NCBI RefSeq assembly: GCF_020297365.1
Contig: NZ_JAIXIG010000008.1
Coordinates: 1-64,000, forward strand
Length of the DNA stretch: 64,000 nt
DNA from: Curtobacterium oceanosedimentum
Lineage (GTDB): Bacteria; Actinomycetota; Actinomycetes; Actinomycetales; Microbacteriaceae
Direction of reading: 5' to 3'
Shown here: positions 17,993 to 34,225 of the stretch, one piece after another
Position numbering within the stretch: position 1 is the stretch's first letter
Layout of the letters: each line of letters starts with the position of its first letter
Notes under the pieces: model-generated
The model's input: the letters and a program-made list of their open reading frames with translations, nothing else
Told to the model about the DNA's origin: nothing
The model's database searches: none
Made by a program: the position numbers and the translations under genes

Positions 17993-18763
17993 GTGACCAA
18001 CGAACGGCGGGTGCTCGTGCACCCGGACAAGCAGGCCCTCGGCGCGTCGGTCGCCGCACGCTTCATCACGAAGATCATCGACGTGCTCGACGAGCAGGAG
18101 CGCGCCGACGTCGCCATCAGCGGCGGCTCGGTCTCGTCGCTCGTGCTCGCCGCGATCGCGCAGTCGCCGGCGCACGAGAGCGTCGACTGGTCGAAGGTGC
18201 ACGTCTGGTGGGTCGACGAGCGCTGGGTGCCCGCGGGTGACGCGGACCGGAACACCACCGGCACGCAGACCGACTTCTTCGACCACGTCGACATCCCGGC
18301 CGAGAACATCCACCCGATGCCCGCCTCCGACGCCGGGATCGACATCGAGACCGCCGCCACGCAGTACGAGCAGGAGCTGCAGCAGGCCGCGCCCGAGGGT
18401 GCGGTCGCGCCCCGCTTCGACATCACGCTGCTGGGTGTCGGGCCCGACGGCCACACGGCATCGCTCTTCCCGGAGTTCCCGCAGCTCACCGTCACCGACC
18501 GCGCCGTCGTGTCGGTCGACGACTCCCCCAAGCCGCCGCCGCAGCGCCTGACGGTGACCTTCCCCGTCATCAACGCGTCGCAGCGGGTCTGGGTCATCCT
18601 GTCCGGTGCCAAGAAGGCATCCGTCCTGGGCCTGGCCCTCGCAGGCGCGTCCGTCGACGACGTCCCGGTGGGTGGCGTGCAGGGCCGCAAGCGTACGGTC
18701 TTCTTCGTGGACCAGGACGCCGCGCGCGACGTGCCCGAGAACCTCATCGCGTCGACGTACTAG
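17993..18763 (+). CDS. pgl: 6-phosphogluconolactonase
   Basis: 256 residues of the DevB/SOL family. Signatures: ADVAISGGSVSS near 42, VHVWWVDERWVP (about 70-81) and GVGPDGHTASLFPEFP (about 145-160). It hydrolyses 6-phosphogluconolactone made by Zwf. GTG start with CGGGAG upstream. It ends the plus-strand pentose phosphate cluster and is followed 15 bases later by the 40-bp palindrome. No gnd is present here, so the next step is encoded elsewhere. Confidence 0.94.
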   Translation: MTNERRVLVHPDKQALGASVAARFITKIIDVLDEQERADVAISGGSVSSLVLAAIAQSPAHESVDWSKVHVWWVDERWVPAGDADRNTTGTQTDFFDHVDIPAENIHPMPASDAGIDIETAATQYEQELQQAAPEGAVAPRFDITLLGVGPDGHTASLFPEFPQLTVTDRAVVSVDDSPKPPPQRLTVTFPVINASQRVWVILSGAKKASVLGLALAGASVDDVPVGGVQGRKRTVFFVDQDAARDVPENLIASTY

Positions 18764-18778
18764 ACGCGCGACCTGCCT

Positions 18779-18818
18779 GACGGGAGGCCCGGTGCCAGCT
18801 GGCACCGGGCCTCCCGTC
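18779..18818. terminator. Perfect 40-bp palindrome, terminator candidate
   Basis: The arms pair over all 20 bases around AGCT; the left arm is GACGGGAGGCCCGGTGCCAG. It lies right after the pgl stop and shares nearly its whole sequence with the palindromes at 3022 and 23128. Confidence 0.7.
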
Positions 18819-19173
18819 CGTCTGTGGTCGCGTGGGGGCGGGGTCATCGCGGGGTCGAGTGGTCGCGACGCCCCGCTCGTGTTCGCCGAGGTGTCACGAA
18901 CCGTCGTCTCACGCCGCGCCACCCGACACAACGTGCGACGTCGGCGCATCGCGCGCGGCACGTCGTGACCGCTCGGCGCGCCCCGGCGCGGCGTTCGCGC
19001 CGCCTATCGCCCGGTCGCGACACGCCGCCCGCACGACGCCGAGGTCGCACGAACGGTCGTTCCGCGCCGCCGCAAGCGACACGAAGTGCGACCTCAGCGC
19101 CAGGCAGGCGGCATGTCGTGACCGCTCGGCGATACAGCCCGGGCGCGCCGCACCCCACCGGCCACCGGACGCA
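18819..19173. repeat. Convergent spacer with dispersed CGCCGAGCGGTCACGAC repeats
   Basis: No gene. Two good copies of the motif CGCCGAGCGGTCACGAC are on the minus strand (about 18962-18978 and 19115-19131), and a related CGCTCGTGTTCGCCGAG on the plus strand (about 18876-18892). The same module is in the bioY/sufT spacer. Function unknown. Confidence 0.5.
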
Positions 19174-19210
19174 CGAAGGCCCCCGGACCGGATCGGTACG
19201 GGGGCCTTCG
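19174..19210 (-). terminator. rbpA terminator hairpin
   Basis: 12-base arms CGAAGGCCCCCG and CGGGGGCCTTCG pair perfectly around a 13-base loop, 15 bases beyond the rbpA stop. Confidence 0.65.
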
Positions 19211-19225
19211 CTGCGTTCGGGGGCG

Positions 19226-19594
19226 CTACGCCTTCTTCGCCGCGGTGCCGCGACGCTCGCGGAGCTGCTGGAGCGCGTCCTCGAGGAGCTGCGCTGCCTC
19301 TTCCTCGGTACGCCGTTCCTTCACGTACGCCAGGTGGGTCTTGTAGGGCTCCGTCTTGGAGACCACCGGCGGGTTCTCCTTGTCGCGCCCTGCGGGGAGA
19401 CCGCTGGACGGCGAGTCCACCGTCTCGGGGATCTCCTCTTCCGGCAGGTTCGCCGCGAAGTACCGCACGACCTCGTTGCCGAGGGCGTCCCAGTACGAGA
19501 TCGCCACGCGCTCAGCCTGGACCCCGCGGTCCTGCTCGCCCATGGGGCCTGCGCCGACGCGCGACCCTCGGATTGCACTGCCTCCGGTTGCCAT
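19226..19594 (-). CDS. rbpA: RNA polymerase-binding protein RbpA
   Basis: 122 residues. It matches the actinobacterial RbpA layout: glycine-rich N-terminus (MATGGSAIRGSRVGAGP), a core with VAISYWDALGNEVVRYFAANLPEE (quoted in parts: ISYWDALGNE about 32-41), a PPVVSKTEPYKTHLAYVKER linker and a C-terminal sigma-interaction helix rich in E and R. RbpA binds RNA polymerase and the principal sigma factor and aids open-complex formation. It lies 2 bases after secG and ends the gap-pgk-tpiA-secG transcript, a place often taken by it in this family. A terminator hairpin follows. Confidence 0.92.
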   Translation of the reverse strand: MATGGSAIRGSRVGAGPMGEQDRGVQAERVAISYWDALGNEVVRYFAANLPEEEIPETVDSPSSGLPAGRDKENPPVVSKTEPYKTHLAYVKERRTEEEAAQLLEDALQQLRERRGTAAKKA

Positions 19595-19596
19595 GG

Positions 19597-19848
19597 TCAG
19601 CTCCCCGCCGTGAACTTGTTGATGAGACCGAGCACGATGATCGACACGATCCAGACCAGACCGAGGATCACCGTGATGCGGTTGAGGTTGCGCTCGGCGA
19701 CGCCGGACGCCCCGAGGTTGCTCGTCACACCGCCGCCGAACATGTCGGACAGGCCGCCACCGCGGCCCTTGTGCAGCAGGATGAGGAGCGTGAGCAGGAG
19801 GCTCGTGATTGCGAGCAGGACCTGCAGCACGACGGAGAGTATCGCCAC
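19597..19848 (-). CDS. secG: Preprotein translocase subunit SecG
   Basis: 83 residues with two membrane helices: residues about 3-24 (LSVVLQVLLAITSLLLTLLI) and about 58-78. Between them is the SecG loop LLHKGRGGGLSDMFGGG. SecG is the small non-essential partner of SecYE. It sits between tpiA and rbpA, a common position in high-GC Gram-positives. 83 bases separate it from tpiA. Confidence 0.95.
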   Translation of the reverse strand: MAILSVVLQVLLAITSLLLTLLILLHKGRGGGLSDMFGGGVTSNLGASGVAERNLNRITVILGLVWIVSIIVLGLINKFTAGS

Positions 19849-19931
19849 GACGTACCTTTCGTGTCAGTCAGCCGTACCAGTGTACCGGCCGCGCAGCGCA
19901 CGGCCGGTACCCGGACGGGAGTGGTGCGGAA

Positions 19932-20711
19932 CTACAGCCCGACGTGCTGGCGGAACCGGGCGATCGCCGCGAACTCCTGCACGTCGAGGGACGCGCCGCC
20001 CACCAGGGCGCCGTCGACGTCCGGCTCGCGGAGGAACCCGGCGATGTTGCCGGACTTGACCGAGCCGCCGTACAGCACGCGGGTGTCCGCTGCCGCCTGG
20101 TCGCCCCAGGCAGCCGCGATGCCGCGACGGATCGCAGCGCACTCGTCCTGCGCCTGCTCGGCGCTGGCGGCCTGACCGGAACCGATCGCCCAGACCGGCT
20201 CGTACGCGACGACGATCTCGGACGGCTGCACCGCGTCGAGCACGACGCGGAGCTGCTCGACCGGCACGACACCGGCGCCGCGCTCCTCGCGCTGCGCACC
20301 GGTCTCGCCGACGCACACGATCGGCACGAGGCCGTGCTTGACGGCAGCAGCCGTCTTCGCCGCGACGACCTCGTCGGTCTCACCGTGCAGCGTGCGCCGC
20401 TCGGAGTGGCCGACGATGACGTACTGCGCGTCGAGCGCGGACAGGAAGGCGCCGGAGACGTCACCGGTGTAGGCACCGGAGTCGTACTGCGACAGGTCCT
20501 GCGCGCCGAAGCGGATCGGCAGCTTGTCGGCCGAGATGAGCGTCTGCACACTGCGGAGGTCGGTGAACGGCGGGAACACCGCGACCTCGACGTCGTCGAA
20601 GTCGTGCCGGGCGTCCTTCAGGGACCACGCGAGCTTCTGCACGGTGGCGATGGCCTGGAGGTGGTCCAGGTTCATCTTCCAGTTGCCCGCGATCAACGGC
20701 GTCCGGGTCAT
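19932..20711 (-). CDS. tpiA: Triose-phosphate isomerase
   Basis: 259 residues. Active-site residues are in place: K12 in AGNWKMN, H102 in VIVGHSERR and E171 in [11 protein letters not shown]. It interconverts dihydroxyacetone phosphate and glyceraldehyde 3-phosphate. The ATG at 20711 overlaps the pgk stop as ATGA, which argues for it over an in-frame GTG three codons upstream at 20720. Part of the gap-pgk-tpiA unit. Confidence 0.96.
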   Translation of the reverse strand: MTRTPLIAGNWKMNLDHLQAIATVQKLAWSLKDARHDFDDVEVAVFPPFTDLRSVQTLISADKLPIRFGAQDLSQYDSGAYTGDVSGAFLSALDAQYVIVGHSERRTLHGETDEVVAAKTAAAVKHGLVPIVCVGETGAQREERGAGVVPVEQLRVVLDAVQPSEIVVAYEPVWAIGSGQAASAEQAQDECAAIRRGIAAAWGDQAAADTRVLYGGSVKSGNIAGFLREPDVDGALVGGASLDVQEFAAIARFRQHVGL

Positions 20712-21925
20712 GCTGTCCACCCCAGTGCTTCGAGACCGGGCAGCGACTTGCCCTCGAGGAACTCGAGGCTCGCACCGCCACCGGTCGAGATGTGCCCGAA
20801 CCGGTCGTCCGAGAAGCCCAGCGAGCGCACCGCGGCAGCGGAGTCGCCACCGCCGACGACACCGAGGCCGTCGACCTCGGTCAGCGCCTGCGCGACGGTC
20901 TTCGTGCCGGCGGCGAAGGCCGGGAACTCGAACACGCCCATCGGGCCGTTCCAGAACACCGTCTTCGAGCCGGACACCGCCGACGCGAAGCGCGACGCCG
21001 TCTCCGGACCGATGTCGAGGCCGATGCCGTCCGCCCCGAAGGAGGACGACTCGATCGCGTCGGCGGCGACCGTCTCGTGCGAGGCGTCGGCCGAGAAGCC
21101 CGACGCCACGACGACGTCGGTCGGCAGGTCGATCGTCACGCCGAGCTCCTGCGCCCGCGACAGGTACTCGCGGACGACGTCGAGCTGGTCCTGCTCGAGC
21201 AGCGACTTCGCGACCCCGTGGCCCTGGGCTGCGAGGAAGGTGAAGAGCATGCCGCCACCGATGCAGAGCGTGTCGACCTTCGGCAGGATGTGGTCGATCA
21301 CCCCGAGCTTGTCGCTGACCTTCGAACCGCCGAGCACCACCGTGTAGGGGCGCTCCGGGTCCTTCGTCAGGCGCTCGAGCACGCGGAGCTCGGTCTCGAT
21401 GAGCGAGCCGGCCGCACTGGGCAGCGCGGCCGCGAGCTCGTAGACCGAGGCCTGCTTGCGGTGCACGACGCCGAAGCCGTCGGAGACGAAGGCGTCCCCG
21501 AGGGCGGCGATCCGCTCCGCGAACGCACGGCGCTCGTCGGCGTCCTTGGAGGTCTCCTCCGGGTTGAAGCGGAGGTTCTCGAGCAGCAGGACGTCGCCGT
21601 CCCCGAGGGCCTCGGCGGCCGCGGTCGCTTCGTCACCGACGGTCTCGCCGACGAACGTGACCTCCTTGCCGAGCAGCTCGGAGAGCCGCTGCGCCACGGG
21701 GGCGAGCGAGTACTCCGGGGCGGGCGAACCGTCCGGGCGCCCGAGGTGCGAGACCACGATGACGCGGGCCCCGGTGTTCACCAGCGTGTTCAGGGTGCCG
21801 AGCGACGCCCGCACGCGGCCGTCGTCCGTGATCGTGCCGTCCTTGAGCGGGACGTTCAGGTCACAACGGACGACGACGCGCTTGCCGGCGAGGTCGCCGA
21901 GGTCCTCGAGGGTGCGGAGAGCCAT
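20708..21925 (-). CDS. pgk: Phosphoglycerate kinase
   Basis: 405 residues. Family motifs include [16 protein letters not shown] near the start (about 14-29), VVSHLGRP (57-64), the hinge region [16 protein letters not shown] and the C-terminal GGGDSAAAV nucleotide site. It transfers phosphate from 1,3-bisphosphoglycerate to ADP. It begins 4 bases after the gap stop. Confidence 0.97.
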   Translation of the reverse strand: MALRTLEDLGDLAGKRVVVRCDLNVPLKDGTITDDGRVRASLGTLNTLVNTGARVIVVSHLGRPDGSPAPEYSLAPVAQRLSELLGKEVTFVGETVGDEATAAAEALGDGDVLLLENLRFNPEETSKDADERRAFAERIAALGDAFVSDGFGVVHRKQASVYELAAALPSAAGSLIETELRVLERLTKDPERPYTVVLGGSKVSDKLGVIDHILPKVDTLCIGGGMLFTFLAAQGHGVAKSLLEQDQLDVVREYLSRAQELGVTIDLPTDVVVASGFSADASHETVAADAIESSSFGADGIGLDIGPETASRFASAVSGSKTVFWNGPMGVFEFPAFAAGTKTVAQALTEVDGLGVVGGGDSAAAVRSLGFSDDRFGHISTGGGASLEFLEGKSLPGLEALGWTA

Positions 21926-21929
21926 GCGC

Positions 21930-23045
<1,116 letters not shown>

Positions 23046-23127
23046 CTAGCAGTCGGACACTGCGCGACCGCGCTGGATGACGGTCCGTCCGGACGGTCGC
23101 GACCGGCGCCCTGGACGCACCGGGGAA

Positions 23128-23171
23128 CGGACGGGAGGCGCGGTGCCAGCTGGCACCGCGCCTCCCGTCCG
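23128..23171. terminator. Perfect 44-bp palindrome after whiA
   Basis: 22-base arms pair fully around AGCT; the left arm contains GGACGGGAGGCGCGGTGCC. It lies 19 bases beyond the whiA stop and upstream of the gap promoter. Confidence 0.7.
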
Positions 23172-23190
23172 CAGGGTCGACCGACCCGAC

Positions 23191-24192
23191 TCAGGCCCCT
23201 TCGAGCTCCTCCGGGACGCTCGCCTCGGTGCCCGGGATGCCGAGGTCCGACGCCTTCTTGTCGGCCATCGCGAGCAGGCGACGGATGCGCCCGGCGATGG
23301 CGTCCTTCGTCATGGGCGGCTCCGCGTGCTGACCGAGCTCGTCGAGCGAGGCGTCGCGGTGCTGCAGGCGCAGCGAGCCTGCGTACTGCAGGTGGTCCGG
23401 GACCTCGTCGCCGAGGATCTCGAGCGCACGCTCGACGCGGGCGCAGGCGGCGACGGCGGCCTGGGCGGAGCGACGGAGGTTCGCGTCGTCGAAGTTGACC
23501 AGGCGGTTCGCGGTCGCACGGACCTCGCGGCGCTGGCGCATCTCCTCCCAGTCGGCGGTGGTGCGGGCGGCGCCCATGACCGTGAGCATCTGGCCGATCG
23601 CCTCGCCGTCGCGGATGACGACGCGGTGCACCCCGCGGACCTCGCGGCCCTTCGCGGCCACGCCGAGACGCGACGCGGCGCCGACGAGCGCCATCGCGGC
23701 CTCGTTGCCGGGGCAGGTGACCTCGAGCGCGGCGGCCCGACCCGGGTCGGTCAGGGTGCCCGAGGCGAGGAACGCGCCACGCCAGATCGCGGCGAGGTCC
23801 TCGCGGTTGCCGGTGGTGAGCCGGTTCGGCAGCCCGCGCACCGGACGACGACGGGCGTCCATCAGCCCGGTCTGGCGTGCGAGGGTCTCCCCCGCCTCGA
23901 GCACGCGGACCAGGTAGCGGGTGCCACGACGAGCGGACGCGGACGACCCCACCGACGCCTCGCTCCGGACGCCGTACAGCTCGGCGAGGTCCTTGCGCAC
24001 CCGGTGCACGATGATCCGGGTGTCGAGCTCGACCTCGACCGCGATGCGGCCCGAGATGACGTGCAGACCACCCGCGAACCGGAGGATCGTGGCCAGTTCG
24101 GCGGCGCGGACCGTGTTGCGGTTCACGGCGACCCTGGCCAGTTCGTCCTTGACCTCGGCAGTCAACGGCACAGCATCATTCCTAACGTTCAT
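23191..24192 (-). CDS. whiA: DNA-binding protein WhiA
   Basis: 333 residues. The N-terminal part is a homing-endonuclease-like fold without catalytic residues ([11 protein letters not shown]... [12 protein letters not shown]), and the C-terminal part is a helix-turn-helix with [20 protein letters not shown] and [13 protein letters not shown]. WhiA controls sporulation genes with WhiB in Streptomyces and cell division genes more widely. It directly follows rapZ, only 54 bases away. In many Gram-positives yvcK lies between these two; it is missing here. Start ATG chosen at 24192; an in-frame GTG seven codons in is possible. Confidence 0.93.
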   Translation of the reverse strand: MNVRNDAVPLTAEVKDELARVAVNRNTVRAAELATILRFAGGLHVISGRIAVEVELDTRIIVHRVRKDLAELYGVRSEASVGSSASARRGTRYLVRVLEAGETLARQTGLMDARRRPVRGLPNRLTTGNREDLAAIWRGAFLASGTLTDPGRAAALEVTCPGNEAAMALVGAASRLGVAAKGREVRGVHRVVIRDGEAIGQMLTVMGAARTTADWEEMRQRREVRATANRLVNFDDANLRRSAQAAVAACARVERALEILGDEVPDHLQYAGSLRLQHRDASLDELGQHAEPPMTKDAIAGRIRRLLAMADKKASDLGIPGTEASVPEELEGA

Positions 24193-24246
24193 CTGGTGGT
24201 TCCCGCAGATCCGGCGGCACGGGCGTGGGAGCGGCCGGAGGGACGG

Positions 24247-25146
24247 TCACTCCCGGCCGAGATCTCGGTTCTTCACACGCACGGCGACGCCTGGCATCCC
24301 GCGGAGGAGGTTCGCCAACTCGGCGACGATGGCGACCGAGCGGTGCTTGCCGCCGGTACAGCCGATGGCGATCGTAGCGTGTCTTTTGTTCTCGCGCTGG
24401 TACCCCTCGAAGACCGGCTCGAGCACGGAGGCGTACCGGTCGACGAACGGACGCGCTCCCGCCTGGGCGAGCACGTAGTCCGAGACGGGCTGGTCGAGCC
24501 CCGTGTGCGGGCGGAGTTCCGGCACCCAGTAGGGGTTCGGGATGAACCGGACGTCGGCCACCATGTCGGCGTCGGCGGGCAGTCCGTACTTGAACCCGAA
24601 GCTCATCAGCGTGACCTGGACACCGACGAAGTGGTCGTCGGCGAACTGCTCCGTCACGGAGTTCGCGAGTTGGTGGATGTTCAGGTCCGAGGTGTCGATC
24701 ACCATGTCGGACGCCTCGCGCAGACCGGCCAAGCGGTCACGTTCGCGGGCGATCCCGTCGAGCAGGGTGTCCTCGCCCTGCAGCGGGTGCGGACGGCGCA
24801 CCTGCTCGAAGCGGCGGACCAGCACCGCGTCGGTCGCCTCGAGGAACAGCACGCGGACGCGCGCCGAGGTGCTCGAACGGACCTGCTCGACCGCCTGCTC
24901 GGGGTCGGTGAAGAAGCGACCGCCCCGCACGTCCACCACGGTCGCGATCTTCGGGATCTTCTCTCCCGCACGCTCGGCGAGCTCCGTGAGCGGCGCGAGC
25001 ATCTGCGTCGGCAGGTTGTCGACGACGTACCAGCCGAGGTCCTCGAGCGCCTTGCCGACGGTGGAGCGGCCGGCACCGGACATGCCGGTGACGATGAGGA
25101 TGTCGTGCTGCGACGCGTGGCTGGTCGCTGGGGCGCTGTCGGTCAT
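24247..25146 (-). CDS. rapZ: RNase adapter / nucleotide-binding protein RapZ
   Basis: 299 residues. Walker [11 protein letters not shown] (20-29), VDVRGGRFF and the RapZ C-terminal stretch [19 protein letters not shown] are clear. In E. coli RapZ directs RNase E to the GlmZ small RNA; in actinobacteria the partner is unknown, so only nucleotide binding is safe to claim. It lies downstream of uvrC and upstream of whiA on the same strand. Confidence 0.93.
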   Translation of the reverse strand: MTDSAPATSHASQHDILIVTGMSGAGRSTVGKALEDLGWYVVDNLPTQMLAPLTELAERAGEKIPKIATVVDVRGGRFFTDPEQAVEQVRSSTSARVRVLFLEATDAVLVRRFEQVRRPHPLQGEDTLLDGIARERDRLAGLREASDMVIDTSDLNIHQLANSVTEQFADDHFVGVQVTLMSFGFKYGLPADADMVADVRFIPNPYWVPELRPHTGLDQPVSDYVLAQAGARPFVDRYASVLEPVFEGYQRENKRHATIAIGCTGGKHRSVAIVAELANLLRGMPGVAVRVKNRDLGRE

Positions 25147-25249
25147 CTGGGAGTGGGCTCCGTCGTGGCGGCCCGGGCGCGTCGCCCGGGGAGGTCTCGG
25201 CTGCCGGACCAGGCTACCGCCCGGTCCCGGTCGGGAGGCACGGCGCCCG

Positions 25250-27415
25250 TCACGACGGCCGCTGCGGACCGTCGGCGGTCACCTCGGGGACCCGCACCGG
25301 GCCTCCGGGGCGGGTGGCGGTGGCGGGGTCCGCGCCGGTTGCGGGTCCGGTCTCGGTCCCGGTTCCGGTCTCGGTTCCGGTTCCGGTCTCGGTTCCGGGT
25401 CCGGTCTCGGTCCCGGGTCCGGTCTCGGTCCCGGTCTCGGCGATGGCGTCGTCGTCCGGTTCGGGGGCGCTCGACGCGCTGGTGGCCGGTGCGCTCGTCG
25501 GGGTCTGGGCGAGCTTCGCGACGACCGCGGCCGCGGTCGCCGGGCCGACGCCGTTCACCTCGGCGATCTCCTCTGCGGTGGCCTCGCGCAGCCGCGCGAC
25601 CGAACCGAAGTGCTTCAGCAGCGCGTTGACCCGGGTGGGGCCGAGCCCGGGGATCTCGGACAGCCGGGAACGGACGTCGCGCTTGCGGCGGGTGCGCTGG
25701 TGCGTGATGGCGAACCGGTGTGCCTCGTCACGGATGCGCTGGATCAGGAACAGCGCCTCGGAGTTGCGCGGCAGGATGACCGGGAAGTCGTCGTCGGGCA
25801 GCCAGAGCTCCTCCAGCCGCTTGGCGATGCCGACGAGGGCGATGTCGCGCACCCCGGCCTCGTTCATAGCACGCTTCGCTGCCTGGACCTGCGGTTGACC
25901 GCCGTCCACGATGAGCAGCTGCGGGCGGTAGGCGAACCGCTTCGTGGGCTTCGACCCCTCGACGACCTCGTCCGTGGTGACGTCGGGGACGTCCGGCAGC
26001 TCGGCGTCCTCGTCCAGCCGGGCCAGCCGCCGCGTGAGCACCTGGTGCATGCTGTCGGTGTCGTCGGTCGTCTCGGCGATCGTGTAGCGGCGGTACTGGT
26101 CCTTGCGCGGCAGGCCGTCCTCGAACACGACCATCGACGCCACGACGTTCGTGCCCTGCAGGTGCGAGATGTCGTAGCACTCCATGCGGAGCGGCGCCTC
26201 GGTCATGCCGAGGGCGTCCTGGATGTCGGCCAGTGCCGCGGCACGCGTCGTGTAGTCGGCGGAGCGCTTCGTCTTGTAGAGCATGAGCGCCTGTGCCGCG
26301 TTCTGCGCCGCCGTCCGCGCCAGACCCGCGCGGTCGCCGCGCTGCGCGGTGCTGAGCTTCGTCCCGCGACCCCCGCGGCGTTCGCTGAGCCACTGCTGCA
26401 GCGCCTCGGCGTCGTCGGGCAGGGTCGGCACGACGATCTCGCGGGGAGGTTCCTCGGACACGGCCGCCGGCGTGAGCTCGGAGTCGGCGTAGACGCCCTG
26501 CACGATCTGCTCGACCAGGTCGCCGGTGGCGATGTCGAGCTCCTTGTCGACCACCCAGCCGCGCACACCGCGGATGCGGCCGCCACGCACCGAGAACAGC
26601 TGCACGGCGGCGGCGAGTTCGTCCTCGGCGATGCCGAACAGGTCGAGGTCGACCGAGTCGCGGAGCACCACGGCGGACTTCTCGAGCACGGCCTCGAGCG
26701 CCTCTACCTGGTCACGGTACTTCGCGGCCTGCTCGTACTGCATGGCGTCGGCCGACGCACCCATGCGCTGCCGGAGCTGCGTGATCACCCGGCGGTCGTA
26801 CGAGCCCATGAAGCGCACGAACTCCTCGACGAGCGCGCGGTGCTCCTCGATCGTCACCTTCTGCGAGCAGGGACCGCCGCACTTGCCGATCTGACCGGGG
26901 AAGCAGGGCTTGCCCGACTGCATCGCCTTCTTGTACGACGAGTCCGAGCAGGTGCGGATCGGGAACACCTTGATCATCAGGTCGATGGTGTCGTGCACCG
27001 CCCAGATCTTCGGGTACGGACCGAAGTACTTCGCACCCTTGATCCGACGGTTGCGCGTCACCATCACCCGCGGGGCCTCGTCGCCGAGGGTGATCGCCAT
27101 GTACGGGTACGACTTGTCGTCGCGGAACTTGACGTTGAACGGCGGGTCGAACTCCTTGATCCAGGTGTACTCCAGCTGGAGCGCCTCGATCTCGGAGCCC
27201 ACCGTCGTCCACTCGACGCTGCGCGCCGTCAGGACCATGCGGCGGGTGCGCTCGTGCAGGGTCGGCAGCGGGGCGAAGTAGTTGCTCAGCCGGGCGCGGA
27301 GGTTCTTCGCCTTGCCGACGTACAGCACCCGGCCGGCCTCGTCACGCCAGCGGTAGACGCCCGGGTCGGTCGGGATCTCCCCCGCCTTCGGCCGCCACGG
27401 AACGGTGTCCGCCAC
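25250..27415 (-). CDS. uvrC: Excinuclease ABC subunit C with a repetitive C-terminal tail
   Basis: 721 residues, about 70-100 longer than typical UvrC. Order: GIY-YIG nuclease domain ([20 protein letters not shown], about 19-38), a cysteine cluster with [13 protein letters not shown], a UVR segment, the RNase H-like endonuclease domain ([14 protein letters not shown], with DGGQ), and a helix-hairpin-helix pair ([20 protein letters not shown]). UvrC makes both incisions in nucleotide excision repair. Residues about 660-691 are [12 protein letters not shown] repeats from five 18-bp tandem units (25346-25435), followed by a proline-rich end. GTG start; it abuts the uvrA stop with no gap. Confidence 0.96.
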   Translation of the reverse strand: MADTVPWRPKAGEIPTDPGVYRWRDEAGRVLYVGKAKNLRARLSNYFAPLPTLHERTRRMVLTARSVEWTTVGSEIEALQLEYTWIKEFDPPFNVKFRDDKSYPYMAITLGDEAPRVMVTRNRRIKGAKYFGPYPKIWAVHDTIDLMIKVFPIRTCSDSSYKKAMQSGKPCFPGQIGKCGGPCSQKVTIEEHRALVEEFVRFMGSYDRRVITQLRQRMGASADAMQYEQAAKYRDQVEALEAVLEKSAVVLRDSVDLDLFGIAEDELAAAVQLFSVRGGRIRGVRGWVVDKELDIATGDLVEQIVQGVYADSELTPAAVSEEPPREIVVPTLPDDAEALQQWLSERRGGRGTKLSTAQRGDRAGLARTAAQNAAQALMLYKTKRSADYTTRAAALADIQDALGMTEAPLRMECYDISHLQGTNVVASMVVFEDGLPRKDQYRRYTIAETTDDTDSMHQVLTRRLARLDEDAELPDVPDVTTDEVVEGSKPTKRFAYRPQLLIVDGGQPQVQAAKRAMNEAGVRDIALVGIAKRLEELWLPDDDFPVILPRNSEALFLIQRIRDEAHRFAITHQRTRRKRDVRSRLSEIPGLGPTRVNALLKHFGSVARLREATAEEIAEVNGVGPATAAAVVAKLAQTPTSAPATSASSAPEPDDDAIAETGTETGPGTETGPGTETGTGTETGTGTETGPATGADPATATRPGGPVRVPEVTADGPQRPS
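25346..25435. repeat. Five 18-bp tandem repeats inside uvrC
   Basis: Five consecutive units starting TCCGGTCTCGGT and ending (C/T)CCGG(T/G), in frame and encoding TETGPG or TETGTG on the minus strand. Units differ at only two or three positions. The array keeps frame under whole-unit gain or loss, so length may vary between strains. Confidence 0.85.
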
Positions 27416-30436
<3,021 letters not shown>

Positions 30437-30481
30437 CGACGATTCTACGGAGCGGCACCGACATCCGTTCCGGATCGCGCC

Positions 30482-31388
30482 TCAGGCGAGTGCGTCGAGA
30501 GCGAACGCGACCCCCGAGGCGCGCTCGCTGGCGGCCCAGAGCTGCGCCGCTGCCGTGCGGTCGTGCGCCCAGGCCTCCGCGTGCACCCGGGCCGCGGGAC
30601 CCCGGAGCTGCAACCGGCCGGCCGGCCCCCAGTACTCCCCCGCCCGGACGTCCGCGCCGACCGCGGCGTGCACGAGCGGCTGCGCGCCGACGTCCTTGCC
30701 CTGGGCGACCAGTCGGTGCGCCGGCCGGATCCACGCCGGGTCGGGCCGCGTCGGGGCGATGTCCGGCCGCGCGGGCGACAGGCGGTCGAGCGAGAGCCCG
30801 GGGTGCGCGACGACGCTCGTCACGGCCGACCCCGCGTCGGCGAGCCGCTGCGCGAGCTCGAAGCCGAAGAGCATCACCGCGAGCTTGCTCCGCGCGTACT
30901 GGCGGTGGTTCACGTAGTGGCCGTCCCGCAGCGGGTCGACCGGATCGAGCCGGACGAAGCGGTGGGCGATCGAGCCGAGGTGCGCGACCCGGCCGCCCCG
31001 GCGCTCGAGCAGCGGCATCGCGAGCGCCGTCCACGCGAAGTGCCCGAGGTGGTTCGTCCCGATCTGCAGCTCCGTGCCCTGCGCGGTGGTCCGGCGGATC
31101 GGGGCGCCGACCACGCCGGCGTTGTTCAGGACGGCGTCGACGCCGTCCGGCTCGAGCGCCGCGAGCTCGTCGGCGGCGGAGCGGACGGAGCCGAGGTCGG
31201 CGAGGTCCAGGTGCACGTGCACGATCGACGCGTCGTCGACGAACCGCCGGATGCTCCGTTCTGCCGCCTCCGCGCGGCCGCGATCACGAGTCGCGAGCAC
31301 GACGCGGTGCCCCGCGGCCGCCAGTTGCTCCGCTGCGTGGTACCCCAGGCCGGCGCTCGCCCCGGTGACGACCACCGTGCGGCGGCCG

Positions 31389-31399
<11 letters not shown>
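30482..31399 (-). CDS. Short-chain dehydrogenase/reductase
   Basis: 305 residues, classical SDR fold: TGASAGLG nucleotide motif (13-20), [24 protein letters not shown] (about 91-99), catalytic serine in LGSIAH and YARSK (Y-x-x-x-K, about 168-172). The layout resembles the retinol dehydrogenase/WW-oxidoreductase-like bacterial SDRs; the substrate cannot be told. It overlaps the uvrB stop by 11 bases and lies between uvrB and uvrA, which are more often adjacent or differently spaced. No functional tie to DNA repair is implied by the sequence. Confidence 0.85.
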
Positions 31400-33473
<2,074 letters not shown>

Positions 33474-33483
33474 GGTGTCAACG

Positions 33484-34134
33484 CTAGTCGGAGCCCCTGA
33501 CACCCGGGGCCGTGCTCGCCGTCGGCGTACCGTCCGCCGCGATGCGCGACCACACCTCGTCGGCCGACCGCACCGTCTGGTCGAGGGTGCCCGTCGCGTC
33601 GACCACGTGGTCGGCGAGGGCCAGGCGCTCGGCGTCGCTCGCCTGCGCGGCCACGCGCCGTTCCGCTTCGTCGCGGGCCATGCCGCGGTGCGCCACCAAC
33701 CGCTCGACGCGCTGCGCGGCCGGCGCGTCGACGACCACGACGGCGTCGAAGCGCAGGGGTCGCGCGCCACGCGCCTCCGCGAGCAGCGGGACGTCGTAGA
33801 CGACCACGGCGTCCGGGTCGTCCGCCTCGGCCGCGTCGAACGCCTGCTGGGCGAGCCGCCACACCTCCGGGTGGGTGATCGCCTCGAGGTCCCTGCGCGC
33901 CGCCGGGTCGGCGAACACGATCGCACCGAGCGCCGGGCGGTCGAGCGACCCGTCCGCTGCGATCACCGACGGGCCGAAGCGCGCTGCGACCTGCTCGAGG
34001 CCGGGGCTCCCGACGGCCACCGCCTCGCGCGCCAGGCGATCCGCGTCGACCACGACCGCGCCGTGCTCCGTCCACCGCCGCGAGACCGTCGACTTGCCCG
34101 CGGCGATGCCGCCCGTGAGACCGATGATGCGCAC
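33484..34134 (-). CDS. coaE: Dephospho-CoA kinase
   Basis: 216 residues. P-loop [12 protein letters not shown] (5-16), then [10 protein letters not shown], the DVPLLAE stretch (about 116) and a C-terminal ATGT.DQTV segment match CoaE. It adds the 3' phosphate in the last step of coenzyme A synthesis. The coaE-uvrB order downstream of rpsA is common in actinobacteria. The rpsA terminator lies upstream, so coaE-uvrB probably has its own promoter in the short spacer. Confidence 0.95.
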   Translation of the reverse strand: MRIIGLTGGIAAGKSTVSRRWTEHGAVVVDADRLAREAVAVGSPGLEQVAARFGPSVIAADGSLDRPALGAIVFADPAARRDLEAITHPEVWRLAQQAFDAAEADDPDAVVVYDVPLLAEARGARPLRFDAVVVVDAPAAQRVERLVAHRGMARDEAERRVAAQASDAERLALADHVVDATGTLDQTVRSADEVWSRIAADGTPTASTAPGVRGSD

Positions 34135-34166
34135 GACGACAGGCTAGCGACCGCGGCCCGGGAACG

Positions 34167-34207
34167 CCGGAAGCCCGGCACCCCGTTCAGGGGTGCCGGG
34201 CTTCCGG
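34167..34207 (-). terminator. rpsA terminator hairpin
   Basis: Perfect 18-base arms CCGGAAGCCCGGCACCCC and GGGGTGCCGGGCTTCCGG around loop GTTCA, 19 bases beyond the rpsA stop. Confidence 0.75.
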
Positions 34208-34225
34208 TCGGTGCGACCCGCTCGA

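Noticed and set aside
25346-25435. CRISPR-like array
   Set aside because: The 18-bp units are directly adjacent with no spacers, are in frame within uvrC, and there are no cas genes.
33474-33926. Extended N-terminus for uvrB
   Set aside because: It overlaps coaE in another frame and is serine/arginine/proline-rich; the family start is at 33473.
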